A DNA stretch of 64,000 nucleotides from Polyangiaceae bacterium (GTDB taxonomy: Bacteria; Myxococcota_A; Polyangia; Polyangiales; Polyangiaceae). The position numbers and the translations under genes are program-made. Numbering within the stretch: position 1 is the stretch's first letter; the number at the start of each line of letters is the position of its first letter. The notes under the pieces were generated by a model. That model worked only from the letters and a program-made list of their open reading frames with translations. It searched no databases and was not told the DNA's origin. Location: NCBI GenBank assembly GCA_025353725.1, contig JANXOF010000044.1, positions 62,001 through 126,000 on the forward strand, in the 5' to 3' direction. Shown in pieces: positions 53,905-62,167 of this stretch.

Positions 53905-55292
53905 CGCCCTACCTCCCACGTACCGCTCCTCACGCGAAAGACGGCAAGCGCCCATCCTACGCTTGTGCCGCGCGCATGAACTTCGAGGCGCGCGCGTTGG
54001 TTCGCGGCGCCCTGCGGCAGCCCTAGCGGCGTCACTTGCGCGCCCACGCAAAAAGCACTGAGCGCCACCTCCTCGGCCGCGCCGCGCTCATCGGAGGATT
54101 CGCTCGCGCCCGCGGTGCTCCGAAGTTGCAGCGAGCGCGCATGACCGTGCGTAAGCGCAACGACGGCGAGGTAGCAGCCGCCGGTCTCGACGGGCACGGG
54201 GAAGGGTGTCGTTCCCGAGCTTCCCTGCCCTAGAAAAACCGGAGGGTCGACCGGTGCCACGACGTTCCGCACGAACAGCGCTCGCGCCATTTTGCTCCGA
54301 ACGCTCTGCCCCCAGAGCCACGGGAGCCGTGAAGGTAGCGGCCAGCTTGCGAGCGTGGCCGTCACGACGGCGTTGGCAGGCGCCCCGACAAAGACCAGCC
54401 TGGGATTTGTCGCCTCGCCGAGGCACGTTTCAAGGCGCGCGTCGGGCGCCTCGGTTCGATCCCGGGCGAGCACGCGTTCTGTCGAAGGCTCGCGGAGCTC
54501 GGCGTCGATGTCGAGACGGAGCCTTCGGCCTGGACCGTCCGCCCGCGGGTCCCGCGCGAAAAGCTCGAGTCGATGGCAGCCTTCCCCGAGAGGCAGCTCA
54601 ACTTCGCCACCGCCATCGTCTCGCGCGCGGAAGAGCGTGCGCGCGTCGATCGTGGCCCCTTCACGGCGCGCCCGGCGCTCTGCGATTTCTGCCCTTTTTT
54701 CCGGTGCCGCGAGAATCGGTAGCGGGCCTGCGTCGGCCACGGCCGGGAGCGCGCCGCCCGTGCGCTCGGGGATCACCGACGTAAGCGAAGGCAAGGCCGA
54801 CGGCGCCCGAGCAACCACCACCTCGAGCGCGCCGCGCCCCGCCTCGCTGGTGACGACCACATGCCTTATCGGGCGGTCGAGGCCGCATCGGCGCAGCTCG
54901 ACCACCCCCGCGAGACTTGCCGCGCGCGCGCCAAATTCGGCCGTGAGCGCCTCGCTTCGCGCGTCCGAAAGGCGCGCGCGGAAGCTCAGACCGCGCGCGC
55001 CAATGAGCGCGATGTGCGTGCAGCCACTGACGTCTGCGCTAGCGGCTTTCGAAACGTCGGCGACAGGAATCACCACGGTCTCGTCGTCGAACACGAAACG
55101 TGTAGTTTGCAAGGTAGCGTGCCCGCCGGCGTCGCGCCACTGCTCCACCACGCGCGTCGCTACATCACGCGCGGAATCCGCCTTCGCGGACCGCACCCCG
55201 AAGGAACGTGTGGTCCCGAAGAACGCCAGAAAAAAAGCGACGAAAAAGGCGACGCGAGAAGTCGCGGTAGGACGAGTGGCGGCTCGCGGCAC
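53901..55292 (-). CDS. Large secreted protein, first gene of coupled pair
   Basis: The 463-residue product begins with a hydrophobic N-terminus (VAFFVAFFLAFFGTTRSFG) and lacks a lipobox, so it is predicted to be exported. It contains beta-type domains with periodic Cys (DVSGCTHIALIGARGLSFRA, GEGCHRLELFARDPRAD, ETGGCYLAVVALTHGHARSL) resembling those of the second gene. Translation of the two is coupled through an ATGA overlap. No domain family was recognised; an envelope complex is a reasonable guess. Confidence 0.65.
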   Translation of the reverse strand: MPRAATRPTATSRVAFFVAFFLAFFGTTRSFGVRSAKADSARDVATRVVEQWRDAGGHATLQTTRFVFDDETVVIPVADVSKAASADVSGCTHIALIGARGLSFRARLSDARSEALTAEFGARAASLAGVVELRRCGLDRPIRHVVVTSEAGRGALEVVVARAPSALPSLTSVIPERTGGALPAVADAGPLPILAAPEKRAEIAERRARREGATIDARTLFRARDDGGGEVELPLGEGCHRLELFARDPRADGPGRRLRLDIDAELREPSTERVLARDRTEAPDARLETCLGEATNPRLVFVGAPANAVVTATLASWPLPSRLPWLWGQSVRSKMARALFVRNVVAPVDPPVFLGQGSSGTTPFPVPVETGGCYLAVVALTHGHARSLQLRSTAGASESSDERGAAEEVALSAFCVGAQVTPLGLPQGAANQRARLEVHARGTSVGWALAVFRVRSGTWEVGR

Positions 55293-55316
55293 TCTTGAAA
55301 ACGTAGCACGCTACGG

Positions 55317-55826
55317 TCATGCGATCGTTAGCCCCGCCTCAACGAACCGCGTAGACGCCGCCTCCCAGACGAAAAGCTTGCAGTCGTCGACCGTGCCCTT
55401 GCGCACGCTCGAGACAAGATACGCGAGAGGGTACGAGGGTTGCGCGAGTCCCATCAGCGCGGCCTGGGCGTCGGTCTCCGAGAAGTAGGCGCCGACATCG
55501 AGGTGCGAGTGGTAGAGGACCTTGGCAGGCTGGCCGCAAAGGTCACCCTCACGCATTAAACGCTCGAATTTGAGCGGGTCGACGTCAAAGTACATCCGCC
55601 CGGTGCGGGGGTACGTCACCGGGTCGAGCCGATGAAGCATGTTCGCTCGGTTGACCATCGGAACGATCGCGTCGACCGCGAGCGGCGCCGCCGCGGGCCC
55701 GAGGAGCAACCCGCAGCTTTCTTCGTCGCGACCGTACGCGGCTCGCGCTTCCTCGTCGACGCGTGCTTTGACGTCGCGCGTCAACACGAGCCCGCCCATG
55801 ACCCAAAGGTGCGTCGCTGCGTTCAT
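55317..55826 (-). CDS. JAMM/Mov34-type metalloprotease (Mec-like)
   Basis: The 169-residue product has the JAMM zinc site: Glu36 in DEESCGLLLG, then VLYHSHLDVGAYFSETD with His106, His108, Ser117 and Asp119. In Mycobacterium the homologous Mec+ releases cysteine from the CysO-cysteine adduct, and here it ends an operon with cysO- and cysM-like genes, which supports the same role. It begins three bases after the cysM-like stop. ATG 55799, nine codons in, is an alternative start. Confidence 0.88.
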   Translation of the reverse strand: MNAATHLWVMGGLVLTRDVKARVDEEARAAYGRDEESCGLLLGPAAAPLAVDAIVPMVNRANMLHRLDPVTYPRTGRMYFDVDPLKFERLMREGDLCGQPAKVLYHSHLDVGAYFSETDAQAALMGLAQPSYPLAYLVSSVRKGTVDDCKLFVWEAASTRFVEAGLTIA

Positions 55827-55829
55827 TCG

Positions 55830-56768
55830 TCACCAAACGTAGCGTTTGTCCCATTTCACGGGTGAAAAGTAGCGATCGCCGCGGTCGCAAACAATGGCCA
55901 CGACGCACCCGGGCTTGCCCTCCCGCTGAAGTTTCTCCGCGATGTTCACGGCGCAAAAGAGGTTCGCGCCGGACGAGTGCCCCACGTGCATTCCCTCTTC
56001 ACGGGCGAGTCGGTCGGCCATGTCCCAACCGTCTTCCGTCGTCACCGCGCAAAGCTCGTCGTGCATCGACCGATCATAGATCGCGGGCACGAGACTCGAC
56101 GCCATATGCTTGAGACCCTCGAGGCCGTGCATGGGCGAGTCAGGCTCGACGGCGACGCACTGGATCGGCCGATGGTGCTCCTTGAGGCGACGGGCCGTGC
56201 CCATCATCGTGCCGCTGGTGCCAAGTCCGGCGACAAAGTGCGTAATTTGGTCCCCGAGATCACGGAGAATCTCGGTGCCGGTCCCGTAGTAGTGCGCGAG
56301 CGGATTGTCGGGGTTCGAGTATTGATCCGGATAGTAGAGTAGCTCGGGATCTTCGGCCGCCATCCGTTTCGCAATCCCGATGGCGCCGTCGGAGCCCTCG
56401 AGCGGATCGGAGAAGAGGATCTCGGTGCCGAACGCTCGCGCGATGTCTTTGCGAGCCTTCGAAACGTTCGAGGGCATCACGAGCTTCACGGGAATGCCGA
56501 GGGCCGCACCGAAAAGTGAGTAGGCGACGCCGGTGTTCCCACTCGTGGAGTCGATGAGCGTCTTCTTTCGGGTCAAGCGACCGTCTTTCAGCGCCTCCTG
56601 CATCATGCGGAGGGCCGCGCGATCCTTCACGCTTCCGCCGGGGTTCGAGCATTCGAGCTTCGCGTAAACGGGAATGTCCGGAGCGTCTTTGGTGACGACG
56701 CGTAAGCGCACGAGAGGCGTATCCCCGACCGCTTCGGTGACGGACGCGAGCCTACGCGAGTCGATCAC
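55830..56768 (-). CDS. cysM: CysM-like PLP-dependent cysteine synthase
   Basis: A fold-type II PLP enzyme: SNPGGSVKDRA with Lys48 (Schiff base), SGNTGVAYSL, GTSGTMMG and GANLFCAV. In the CysO pathway, CysM uses O-phosphoserine and CysO thiocarboxylate to make CysO-cysteine. Its length (312) and neighbours support this rather than sulfide-dependent synthesis. It starts at GTG 56768, overlapping the upstream gene as GTGA. Confidence 0.88.
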   Translation of the reverse strand: MIDSRRLASVTEAVGDTPLVRLRVVTKDAPDIPVYAKLECSNPGGSVKDRAALRMMQEALKDGRLTRKKTLIDSTSGNTGVAYSLFGAALGIPVKLVMPSNVSKARKDIARAFGTEILFSDPLEGSDGAIGIAKRMAAEDPELLYYPDQYSNPDNPLAHYYGTGTEILRDLGDQITHFVAGLGTSGTMMGTARRLKEHHRPIQCVAVEPDSPMHGLEGLKHMASSLVPAIYDRSMHDELCAVTTEDGWDMADRLAREEGMHVGHSSGANLFCAVNIAEKLQREGKPGCVVAIVCDRGDRYFSPVKWDKRYVW

Positions 56769-57127
56769 GACGTGCCTCCGCTAGCCTCGATTCCAAGGAC
56801 TTTGCGCATCGTAAAAAGCGCTCGAAGGGCGCCGTCGGCCACCTCGCGCGCCGCGACATCGTGCATCCCGAGCGAGGCAAGGACGGCCGCGTAGGTACTC
56901 GCTTCGGCGCACGTCTCCGCGTTGCGAACAGCTTGCGACGAGGCCCGAGCGCTGGCATCGACGTGAAGGCCCGAGCGCTCCAAGTACGCGGCCTCGACCT
57001 CACGCGCGTGGCCGACAGTTCGCAGAGCGACCTCACTCGAAGCCAGCCGCGCCTGGCCGGTCTCGCCGATTTCCGACAAGCGAATCTGTGCGCCATGACG
57101 AACGCGATCGACGGCCACCGCGCTCAC
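56765..57127 (-). CDS. Unknown helical protein within the cysteine operon
   Basis: The 120-residue product (SAVAVDRVRHGAQIRLSEIG, QARLASSEVALRTVGHAREV, AETCAEASTYAAVLASLGMH, LRALFTMRKVLGIEASGG) is strongly helical, with one Cys. It has no recognised family. It overlaps both neighbours (GTGA with the sulfur-carrier stop and GTGA with the CysM-like start), so it is made together with them, in fixed stoichiometry. A role as a scaffold or regulator of the sulfur-carrier step is inferred from position only. Confidence 0.7.
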   Translation of the reverse strand: MSAVAVDRVRHGAQIRLSEIGETGQARLASSEVALRTVGHAREVEAAYLERSGLHVDASARASSQAVRNAETCAEASTYAAVLASLGMHDVAAREVADGALRALFTMRKVLGIEASGGTS

Positions 57128-57396
57128 CCGCCTGCGATCGCAGGAACGATGGTGATTTGGTCGCCGGCCTTCAGTGCGGTTTCGAGTCCACCCGTAAAGC
57201 GCACGTCCTCCTCGCCGACGTAGATGTTGATGAAGCGACGCACTCCCTTCGCATCAAGAAGCCTATCGCGGAGGCCTGGGTGCTTTACTTCGAGATCCGC
57301 GACGATCTCGCCGACCGTAGCCCCAGAAGCGACGACTTCGTCAGCTCCGCCGGTCAAGCTTCGCAAGGGGGCAGGAATTCTGACGATCGTGTCCAT
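57124..57396 (-). CDS. cysO: CysO/ThiS/MoaD-type sulfur-carrier protein
   Basis: ATG 57396 gives 90 residues in the ubiquitin fold: MDTIVRIPAPLRSLTGGADE, LRDRLLDAKGVRRFINIYVG, and a C-terminus PAIAGG. The Gly-Gly tail is adenylated and thiocarboxylated by a MoeB-type enzyme, encoded upstream. With a CysM-like and a JAMM protein downstream, it fits CysO better than ThiS or MoaD. It follows the E1-like gene by 94 bases. Confidence 0.85.
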   Translation of the reverse strand: MDTIVRIPAPLRSLTGGADEVVASGATVGEIVADLEVKHPGLRDRLLDAKGVRRFINIYVGEEDVRFTGGLETALKAGDQITIVPAIAGG

Positions 57397-57490
57397 ATTA
57401 GGCGAGCTCGTGGGTTTTAGGTTTTGGTCGTTGTCGTTGGGGAGACACAGGCGCGAAGACGCTGAGGAACGTACACGACCCGGCACTCGT

Positions 57491-58231
57491 TCAGATGTCG
57501 CACCGCGTGACGGCGTAGCGGCTCGCCTCAATTCGTTGGATGGATCGGGGAGTCCCGCAGAGCGCGCACGCGGCGCGGCCCTGAATCGATCGGCGCCGTG
57601 CCTCCAGCGAGAGACCGTCAAACGTAAAGAGAACACCAAAGACAGGCTCGCCACGGAGAATCGAAATCGCGAGATCGGCCTGGACTGCGGCTACAACGCC
57701 CACGACCGGACCGACCACCCCGGCTTCGGCGCAGTTAGGCGCGTTTTCGCGCGGTAAGTCCTCGAAAAGACAGCGATAACAGGGCCCGCCGTTCGGGCCC
57801 ACCGCGAGCGCCGTACCGTGCCAGCGAACCGCGGCACCATGAACGATCGCTTTCCGCGCGAGACGAGCGGCGTCCGCGGCCAGGAACTTGGTCGGGAAGT
57901 TGTCGCTCGCCTCGACCACCACATCATACCGCGACGCGAGCGCGACGGCGTTGTGCGGCAGCATACGTGCGACGTGAGGCTCGACGCGGAGCTCGGGGAC
58001 CACGCGGATCAGCGCGGCCGCGGCGGCCTCGACTTTGGGTCGCCCGACGTCCTCCTCGCCAAAGAGAATTTGGCGGTGCAGGTTGGGCAACTCGACGAGG
58101 TCGTCGTCGACGATTCCCACCGTGCCGACCCCCGAACGCGCGAGGGCAAGCGCGGCGGGACAGCCGAGGCCGCCGGCGCCCACGACAAGTACCCGCGACC
58201 CCGCGAGCACGAGCCGCGCGGACATGGTCAT
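57491..58231 (-). CDS. MoeB/ThiF-like sulfur-carrier adenylyltransferase
   Basis: The E1-like product has the nucleotide motif VVGAGGLGCPAALALARSGV, DDLVELPNLHRQILF, the NFPTKF-type SDNFPTKF and two Cys pairs (CYRC, CALC) for zinc. It would adenylate the carrier's C-terminal glycine. It lacks the extra rhodanese domain seen in mycobacterial MoeZ, so the sulfur donor must come from elsewhere. Its ATG overlaps the cysK-like stop by one base (TGATG); a TTG one codon earlier is also possible. Confidence 0.88.
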   Translation of the reverse strand: MTMSARLVLAGSRVLVVGAGGLGCPAALALARSGVGTVGIVDDDLVELPNLHRQILFGEEDVGRPKVEAAAAALIRVVPELRVEPHVARMLPHNAVALASRYDVVVEASDNFPTKFLAADAARLARKAIVHGAAVRWHGTALAVGPNGGPCYRCLFEDLPRENAPNCAEAGVVGPVVGVVAAVQADLAISILRGEPVFGVLFTFDGLSLEARRRSIQGRAACALCGTPRSIQRIEASRYAVTRCDI

Positions 58232-59259
58232 CAACGAACCTCGCCGTGATCGGGGTGAGTTGAGGACGCATTCTCATGAGGTGCGAAGTCTGCTGTCACG
58301 CCGGGAAAGTACTCCTCGAGACTGAAGTAGCGCTCTCCCGTATCACAAAGCACGGTGAGGACGTTTTTTCCCTCGCCGAGCGTCGCGGCTACCGCGAACG
58401 CGGCAAAGACGTTGGCCCCCGCGCTCGGACCGACCAACAGGCCCTCGTGACGTGCCAAACGGAGCTTGGTACGCCAGGCGTCTTCGTCGCTCACGGTGCG
58501 GACCTCGTCGACAACGTGGGCGCGGTAGTTGGCAGGAATAAACCCAGCGCCGATGCCCTGAATCTTTGTAGGCCCTCGCTCGCCACGAGAAATTGTCGCG
58601 CAAGACTCGGGCTCGACCGCCACCACGCGGACGTTCGGATGAGCCTTGCGCAACTCGGGCCCGACTCCGCTGACGGTCCCGCCTGTGCCGACCGCCGCCA
58701 CAAAAGCGTCGATGGAGAGACCTTTCATCGCCGCGAGCATTTCGTGCGCCGTAGTTCGCGCGTGCACCGACGGGTTCGCCGGGTTGTCAAACTGCGACGG
58801 CATGAACGACGACGGCGTCCGCGCGTGCAGGCGCTGAGCCTCCGCAATCGCTCCTTCCATCTGGTCTTCTGCCTTCGTGAGGACGATTTCGGCGCCGTAC
58901 GCTTGGAGAAGCTGGCGTCGTTCGAGACTCATGCTTTCCGGCATCGCCAGAATGAGCCGGTAGCCCTTTACGGCGCAGACCCATGCGAGCCCTACACCCG
59001 TGTTTCCGCTGGTGGATTCGATGACGGGACCCGGGGGACGGAGCGTGCCTCGCGCTTCGGCGTCTTCAATCATCGCGCGGCAGATGCGGTCTTTGATGCT
59101 CCCGCCGGGGTTCAGGTGCTCCATTTTTGCCCAGACAGCCGCCACGCCCCTCCCGGTTGAGCGGCTAGACTCGTGTGCGTCGTCGCTCCACACGCCCTGC
59201 GCACGAATGCGCACAAGCGGCGTATGACCTACGAGGTCGAGCATGGAAGACGCGATCAT
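58231..59259 (-). CDS. Cysteine synthase (CysK/CysM paralogue)
   Basis: A second fold-type II PLP enzyme: NPGGSIKDR with Lys56, ESTSGNTGVGLAW, AVGTGGTVSGVG and GPSAGANVF. At 342 residues it is longer than the CysM-like gene 1.5 kb away and has an inserted acidic loop near residues 24-36 (SDDAHESSRSTGRG). It may make cysteine from O-acetylserine and sulfide, or supply cystathionine. It is the first gene of the operon. Confidence 0.85.
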   Translation of the reverse strand: MIASSMLDLVGHTPLVRIRAQGVWSDDAHESSRSTGRGVAAVWAKMEHLNPGGSIKDRICRAMIEDAEARGTLRPPGPVIESTSGNTGVGLAWVCAVKGYRLILAMPESMSLERRQLLQAYGAEIVLTKAEDQMEGAIAEAQRLHARTPSSFMPSQFDNPANPSVHARTTAHEMLAAMKGLSIDAFVAAVGTGGTVSGVGPELRKAHPNVRVVAVEPESCATISRGERGPTKIQGIGAGFIPANYRAHVVDEVRTVSDEDAWRTKLRLARHEGLLVGPSAGANVFAAFAVAATLGEGKNVLTVLCDTGERYFSLEEYFPGVTADFAPHENASSTHPDHGEVR

Positions 59260-59447
59260 CGCGGCCCTTTTCGGTGCGCCATTCTACAGTTCCCCCTGAG
59301 AACCACCCGACCCGCGAACCCTTTGCTTTGCGCCGCAGCGCACGAAGCTAGGACTGAGACCGTAGTGTTTGGAGCGAAAATATCAAGGACGCGATGGCGA
59401 CGTGAAAACCGTGGACGTCTCAACCCCGACAGAGGATTCTCGCCACG

Positions 59448-60467
59448 GTGAGCGACCGCGTAACAAGGGTTGGTTCCGACACGGCTCAAGCTATCCACGC
59501 CGAGCACCCACCTATCGACCTTCACGCGGACACGCTCATGTGGTCGCGCTGGACAGGTTACGACCTCCACAAGCAGCACGAGCCGCCATTGCCTTTCGCC
59601 GCTTGGGGAGGCCACGTGGACCTTCCGCGCATGCGCGAGGGAGGCATGAGCGCGCAGTTTTTTGGACTCGTTTCTCTCCCGCTCTCCGATCGCGCGCGGG
59701 GGATGGCGCGTGTCATTCACGAGCAAATCGATGCGCTCGAGCACCAGATTTCCAAGCGACCGGGCGCACTTCGGCTCGTTCGTACCGCCGCGGAGCTCGC
59801 ACACGCGACCGCCGCGGGCGAGTTGAGCGCCCTTTTGGGCATCGAGGGGGCTCACGCGCTCGAGGGCAATCTTGACAACGTCGCCGCGTTTGCGAGGCGC
59901 GGCGTCCGTTACCTAGGCCTGCTTCACTTCACCGCAAACGAGGCGGGGTTTCCGGCGTTCGGAAAGGGCCGACGCGACGACGCCGGACTCACCGCTTGGG
60001 GTCTCGAGCTGGTCGAGGCCTGCGAGAGCAACGACGTCTTCGTGGACTTGTCGCACCTCAACAAACAGGGCTTTTTGGACGCCTGCCGCGTGGCCCGCAA
60101 ACCTCCTATCGTGAGCCACACGGGCGTCCTCGGCGCCTTCGAGCACTGGCGAAATATTGATGACGTGCAGCTCCGCGCCGTGGCCGACAAGGGCGGCGTC
60201 GTGGGCGTAATTTTCTGCCCGCGCTACGTCGGGGGCGATGGGCTCGAGCCCGTGGTCAAACACCTCAAACACGTCGTTGACGTCGTGGGCGAAGACGCGG
60301 CGGCGCTCGGAAGCGATTGGGACGGCTTCATCGTGCCCACCCGCGAGCTGAAAGATCCGCGCGGTCTCCCGCTGCTCACGGACGCCATGCTTGCGGCGGG
60401 GTTCAGCCGCTCCAGCATCGGGAAGATCCTTCACGGCAACGTGATGCGCGTCCTCCGGGAGGCGTGA
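59448..60467 (+). CDS. Renal-dipeptidase-type membrane dipeptidase (M19)
   Basis: The 339-residue product has PIDLHADTLMWSRW near residue 22 (zinc ligands HxD), GIEGAHAL (bridging Glu), LLHFTANEAG, VDLSHLNKQGFLDACR, PPIVSHTG (His) and LGSDWDGF. These are the M19 metal and substrate sites, for cleaving dipeptides with either L- or D-residues. It begins at GTG 59448. No signal peptide is seen, so it is probably cytoplasmic. Confidence 0.9.
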   Translation: MSDRVTRVGSDTAQAIHAEHPPIDLHADTLMWSRWTGYDLHKQHEPPLPFAAWGGHVDLPRMREGGMSAQFFGLVSLPLSDRARGMARVIHEQIDALEHQISKRPGALRLVRTAAELAHATAAGELSALLGIEGAHALEGNLDNVAAFARRGVRYLGLLHFTANEAGFPAFGKGRRDDAGLTAWGLELVEACESNDVFVDLSHLNKQGFLDACRVARKPPIVSHTGVLGAFEHWRNIDDVQLRAVADKGGVVGVIFCPRYVGGDGLEPVVKHLKHVVDVVGEDAAALGSDWDGFIVPTRELKDPRGLPLLTDAMLAAGFSRSSIGKILHGNVMRVLREA

Positions 60468-60632
60468 GCTCCCGCGCGTCGACTCACGCGCTGCGCGGAG
60501 CTACACAACGTTCGTAGGCAAATCTGCGGGCTTACGCGGACTGCCCCGTGAGATATCTTCGCTTGAATCGCGCTCGGCTGCGGACTCGCGAGGCAGTCGC
60601 AGCGTGAACGTCGTCGACTAATGTCTGCGCGT

Positions 60633-62147
60633 TTACCGCGCCCAACGCTGCCACTCTTCTTCGTAGTAGCGAACAAGCCTCTGGTTGTTGAGTCGGTTCA
60701 CTTCGACCGGGACCTCCGACATATCTGGCGCGAGGTCGAAAAGTGAGCCCACCGTCGCGTCTGTGAGGTACCGCAACCCCGTCGGAACATGCGACGGGAG
60801 AGGCAACTCCTCTTCTTGCCGGCCCGCGAGCACGAATCCCCACTCGCCGAACGACGGCACGAGCGCGTGGTACGGGCGGACGGCGAACCCGGCCGCCTCG
60901 ATCGATCGCACGACGCACCAAAACGACCGACGCGCGACGAGCGGCGACGTCGACTGCACCGACACGACGCCTCCCTCGGCGAGCCTTTCGCGCAGAAGCC
61001 TATAGAATCGAACCGTATAGAGCTTTCCAAGGGAAAAGTTGTTGGGGTCGGGAAAGTCGACGATGACGACGTCGAAGCGCTTCGGGACGCCTTCGTGGTC
61101 TTGCGCTATCCACACCATCGCGTCGTCGTTCACCACGCGGACGCGCGGGTCGTAGAGCGATTTCATGTTCAGCTCGCGAAGGAGCGGCAAGTCGCGCGCG
61201 AGGTCGGTCATGCCCTTGTCGAGGTCGACCAGCGTGACCGAGGCGACCTCGGGATGACGGAGCACCTCGCGCACGGCAAGCCCGTCGCCGCCCCCCAAGA
61301 CGAGAACATTCGCCTTGTTTTTGGCCACGGAGAACGCCGGGTGCACGAGCGCCTCGTGGTAGCGATACTCGTCGACCGATGCAAACTGCAGATTTCCGTC
61401 AAGGAACAGGCTCACGCCGCTGCGGGCCTGCGTCAGCACGATCCGCTGGTATTCGGTCTGCTTCGTGAACGCGACCGGATGCAGCAAAAGCGCTTCGTCG
61501 GCCACTTGCACGACCTTTTGCGACGCCGCCAGGGCGCCGGCCAACACCACAAGGGCTAGGCACGCGCGAACTTGAAGAGGGCGCGGCTCGAGCGACGTCC
61601 CGAGGACCCACGTGCCCCAGAGCGCAGAAAGAACGCCGAGCAGACCGAAGACGATTCCGGTCCTCAAGATTCCGAGGTTCGGCAGGAGCACCAGCGCGAA
61701 CAGGAGAGCCCCGACGAGCGCGCCCGCGTAGTCGAGCGTGAGCACACGCGGGACGACGTCTCTGAACGCGACGCGGCGCCGTAGAACGCGCATAAGCAGC
61801 GGGAGCTCGGCGCCGACGAAGATCCCCGTGCCCGCAACAAGCACGTACAGCACCAGGCGAACGTGCGAGCTTTGTGCGAACGTGAGATACAGAATCGGAC
61901 CGCCAAGCCCGCCCAAGAACGACGCGGCTATTTGGCAATCAATAAAGCGCTCGGCTACGCGGTCTTCGACGTATCGAGAGAGCCACGCGCCGACGCCCAT
62001 GGCGGACAAGTGCACACCAATAACGGTCGACAGTTGCGTGACCGAATCGCCAAGCAAGTACGTCGAGACAGCGCCGGCCACGAGCTCGTAGACAAGTCCG
62101 CACGTCGCGACGAGAACCACAGTGACGTAGAGAAGGACCTCACCCAT
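60633..62147 (-). CDS. Membrane-bound spermidine-synthase-like aminopropyltransferase
   Basis: The 504-residue product starts with about seven hydrophobic segments (residues 5-230), followed by a polyamine aminopropyltransferase domain: YQRIVLTQARSGVSLFLDGN, VLVLGGGDGLAVREVLRHPE (dcSAM site), VVNDDAMVW, VVIVDFPDPNN and SPLVARRSFWCVVRSIEAAG. It would transfer an aminopropyl group from decarboxylated S-adenosylmethionine. DUF4178 protein and speD genes lie directly adjacent, as in other bacterial loci of this kind. Confidence 0.85.
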   Translation of the reverse strand: MGEVLLYVTVVLVATCGLVYELVAGAVSTYLLGDSVTQLSTVIGVHLSAMGVGAWLSRYVEDRVAERFIDCQIAASFLGGLGGPILYLTFAQSSHVRLVLYVLVAGTGIFVGAELPLLMRVLRRRVAFRDVVPRVLTLDYAGALVGALLFALVLLPNLGILRTGIVFGLLGVLSALWGTWVLGTSLEPRPLQVRACLALVVLAGALAASQKVVQVADEALLLHPVAFTKQTEYQRIVLTQARSGVSLFLDGNLQFASVDEYRYHEALVHPAFSVAKNKANVLVLGGGDGLAVREVLRHPEVASVTLVDLDKGMTDLARDLPLLRELNMKSLYDPRVRVVNDDAMVWIAQDHEGVPKRFDVVIVDFPDPNNFSLGKLYTVRFYRLLRERLAEGGVVSVQSTSPLVARRSFWCVVRSIEAAGFAVRPYHALVPSFGEWGFVLAGRQEEELPLPSHVPTGLRYLTDATVGSLFDLAPDMSEVPVEVNRLNNQRLVRYYEEEWQRWAR

Positions 62148-62167
62148 CGAGCGCGCACGCTAGCATT

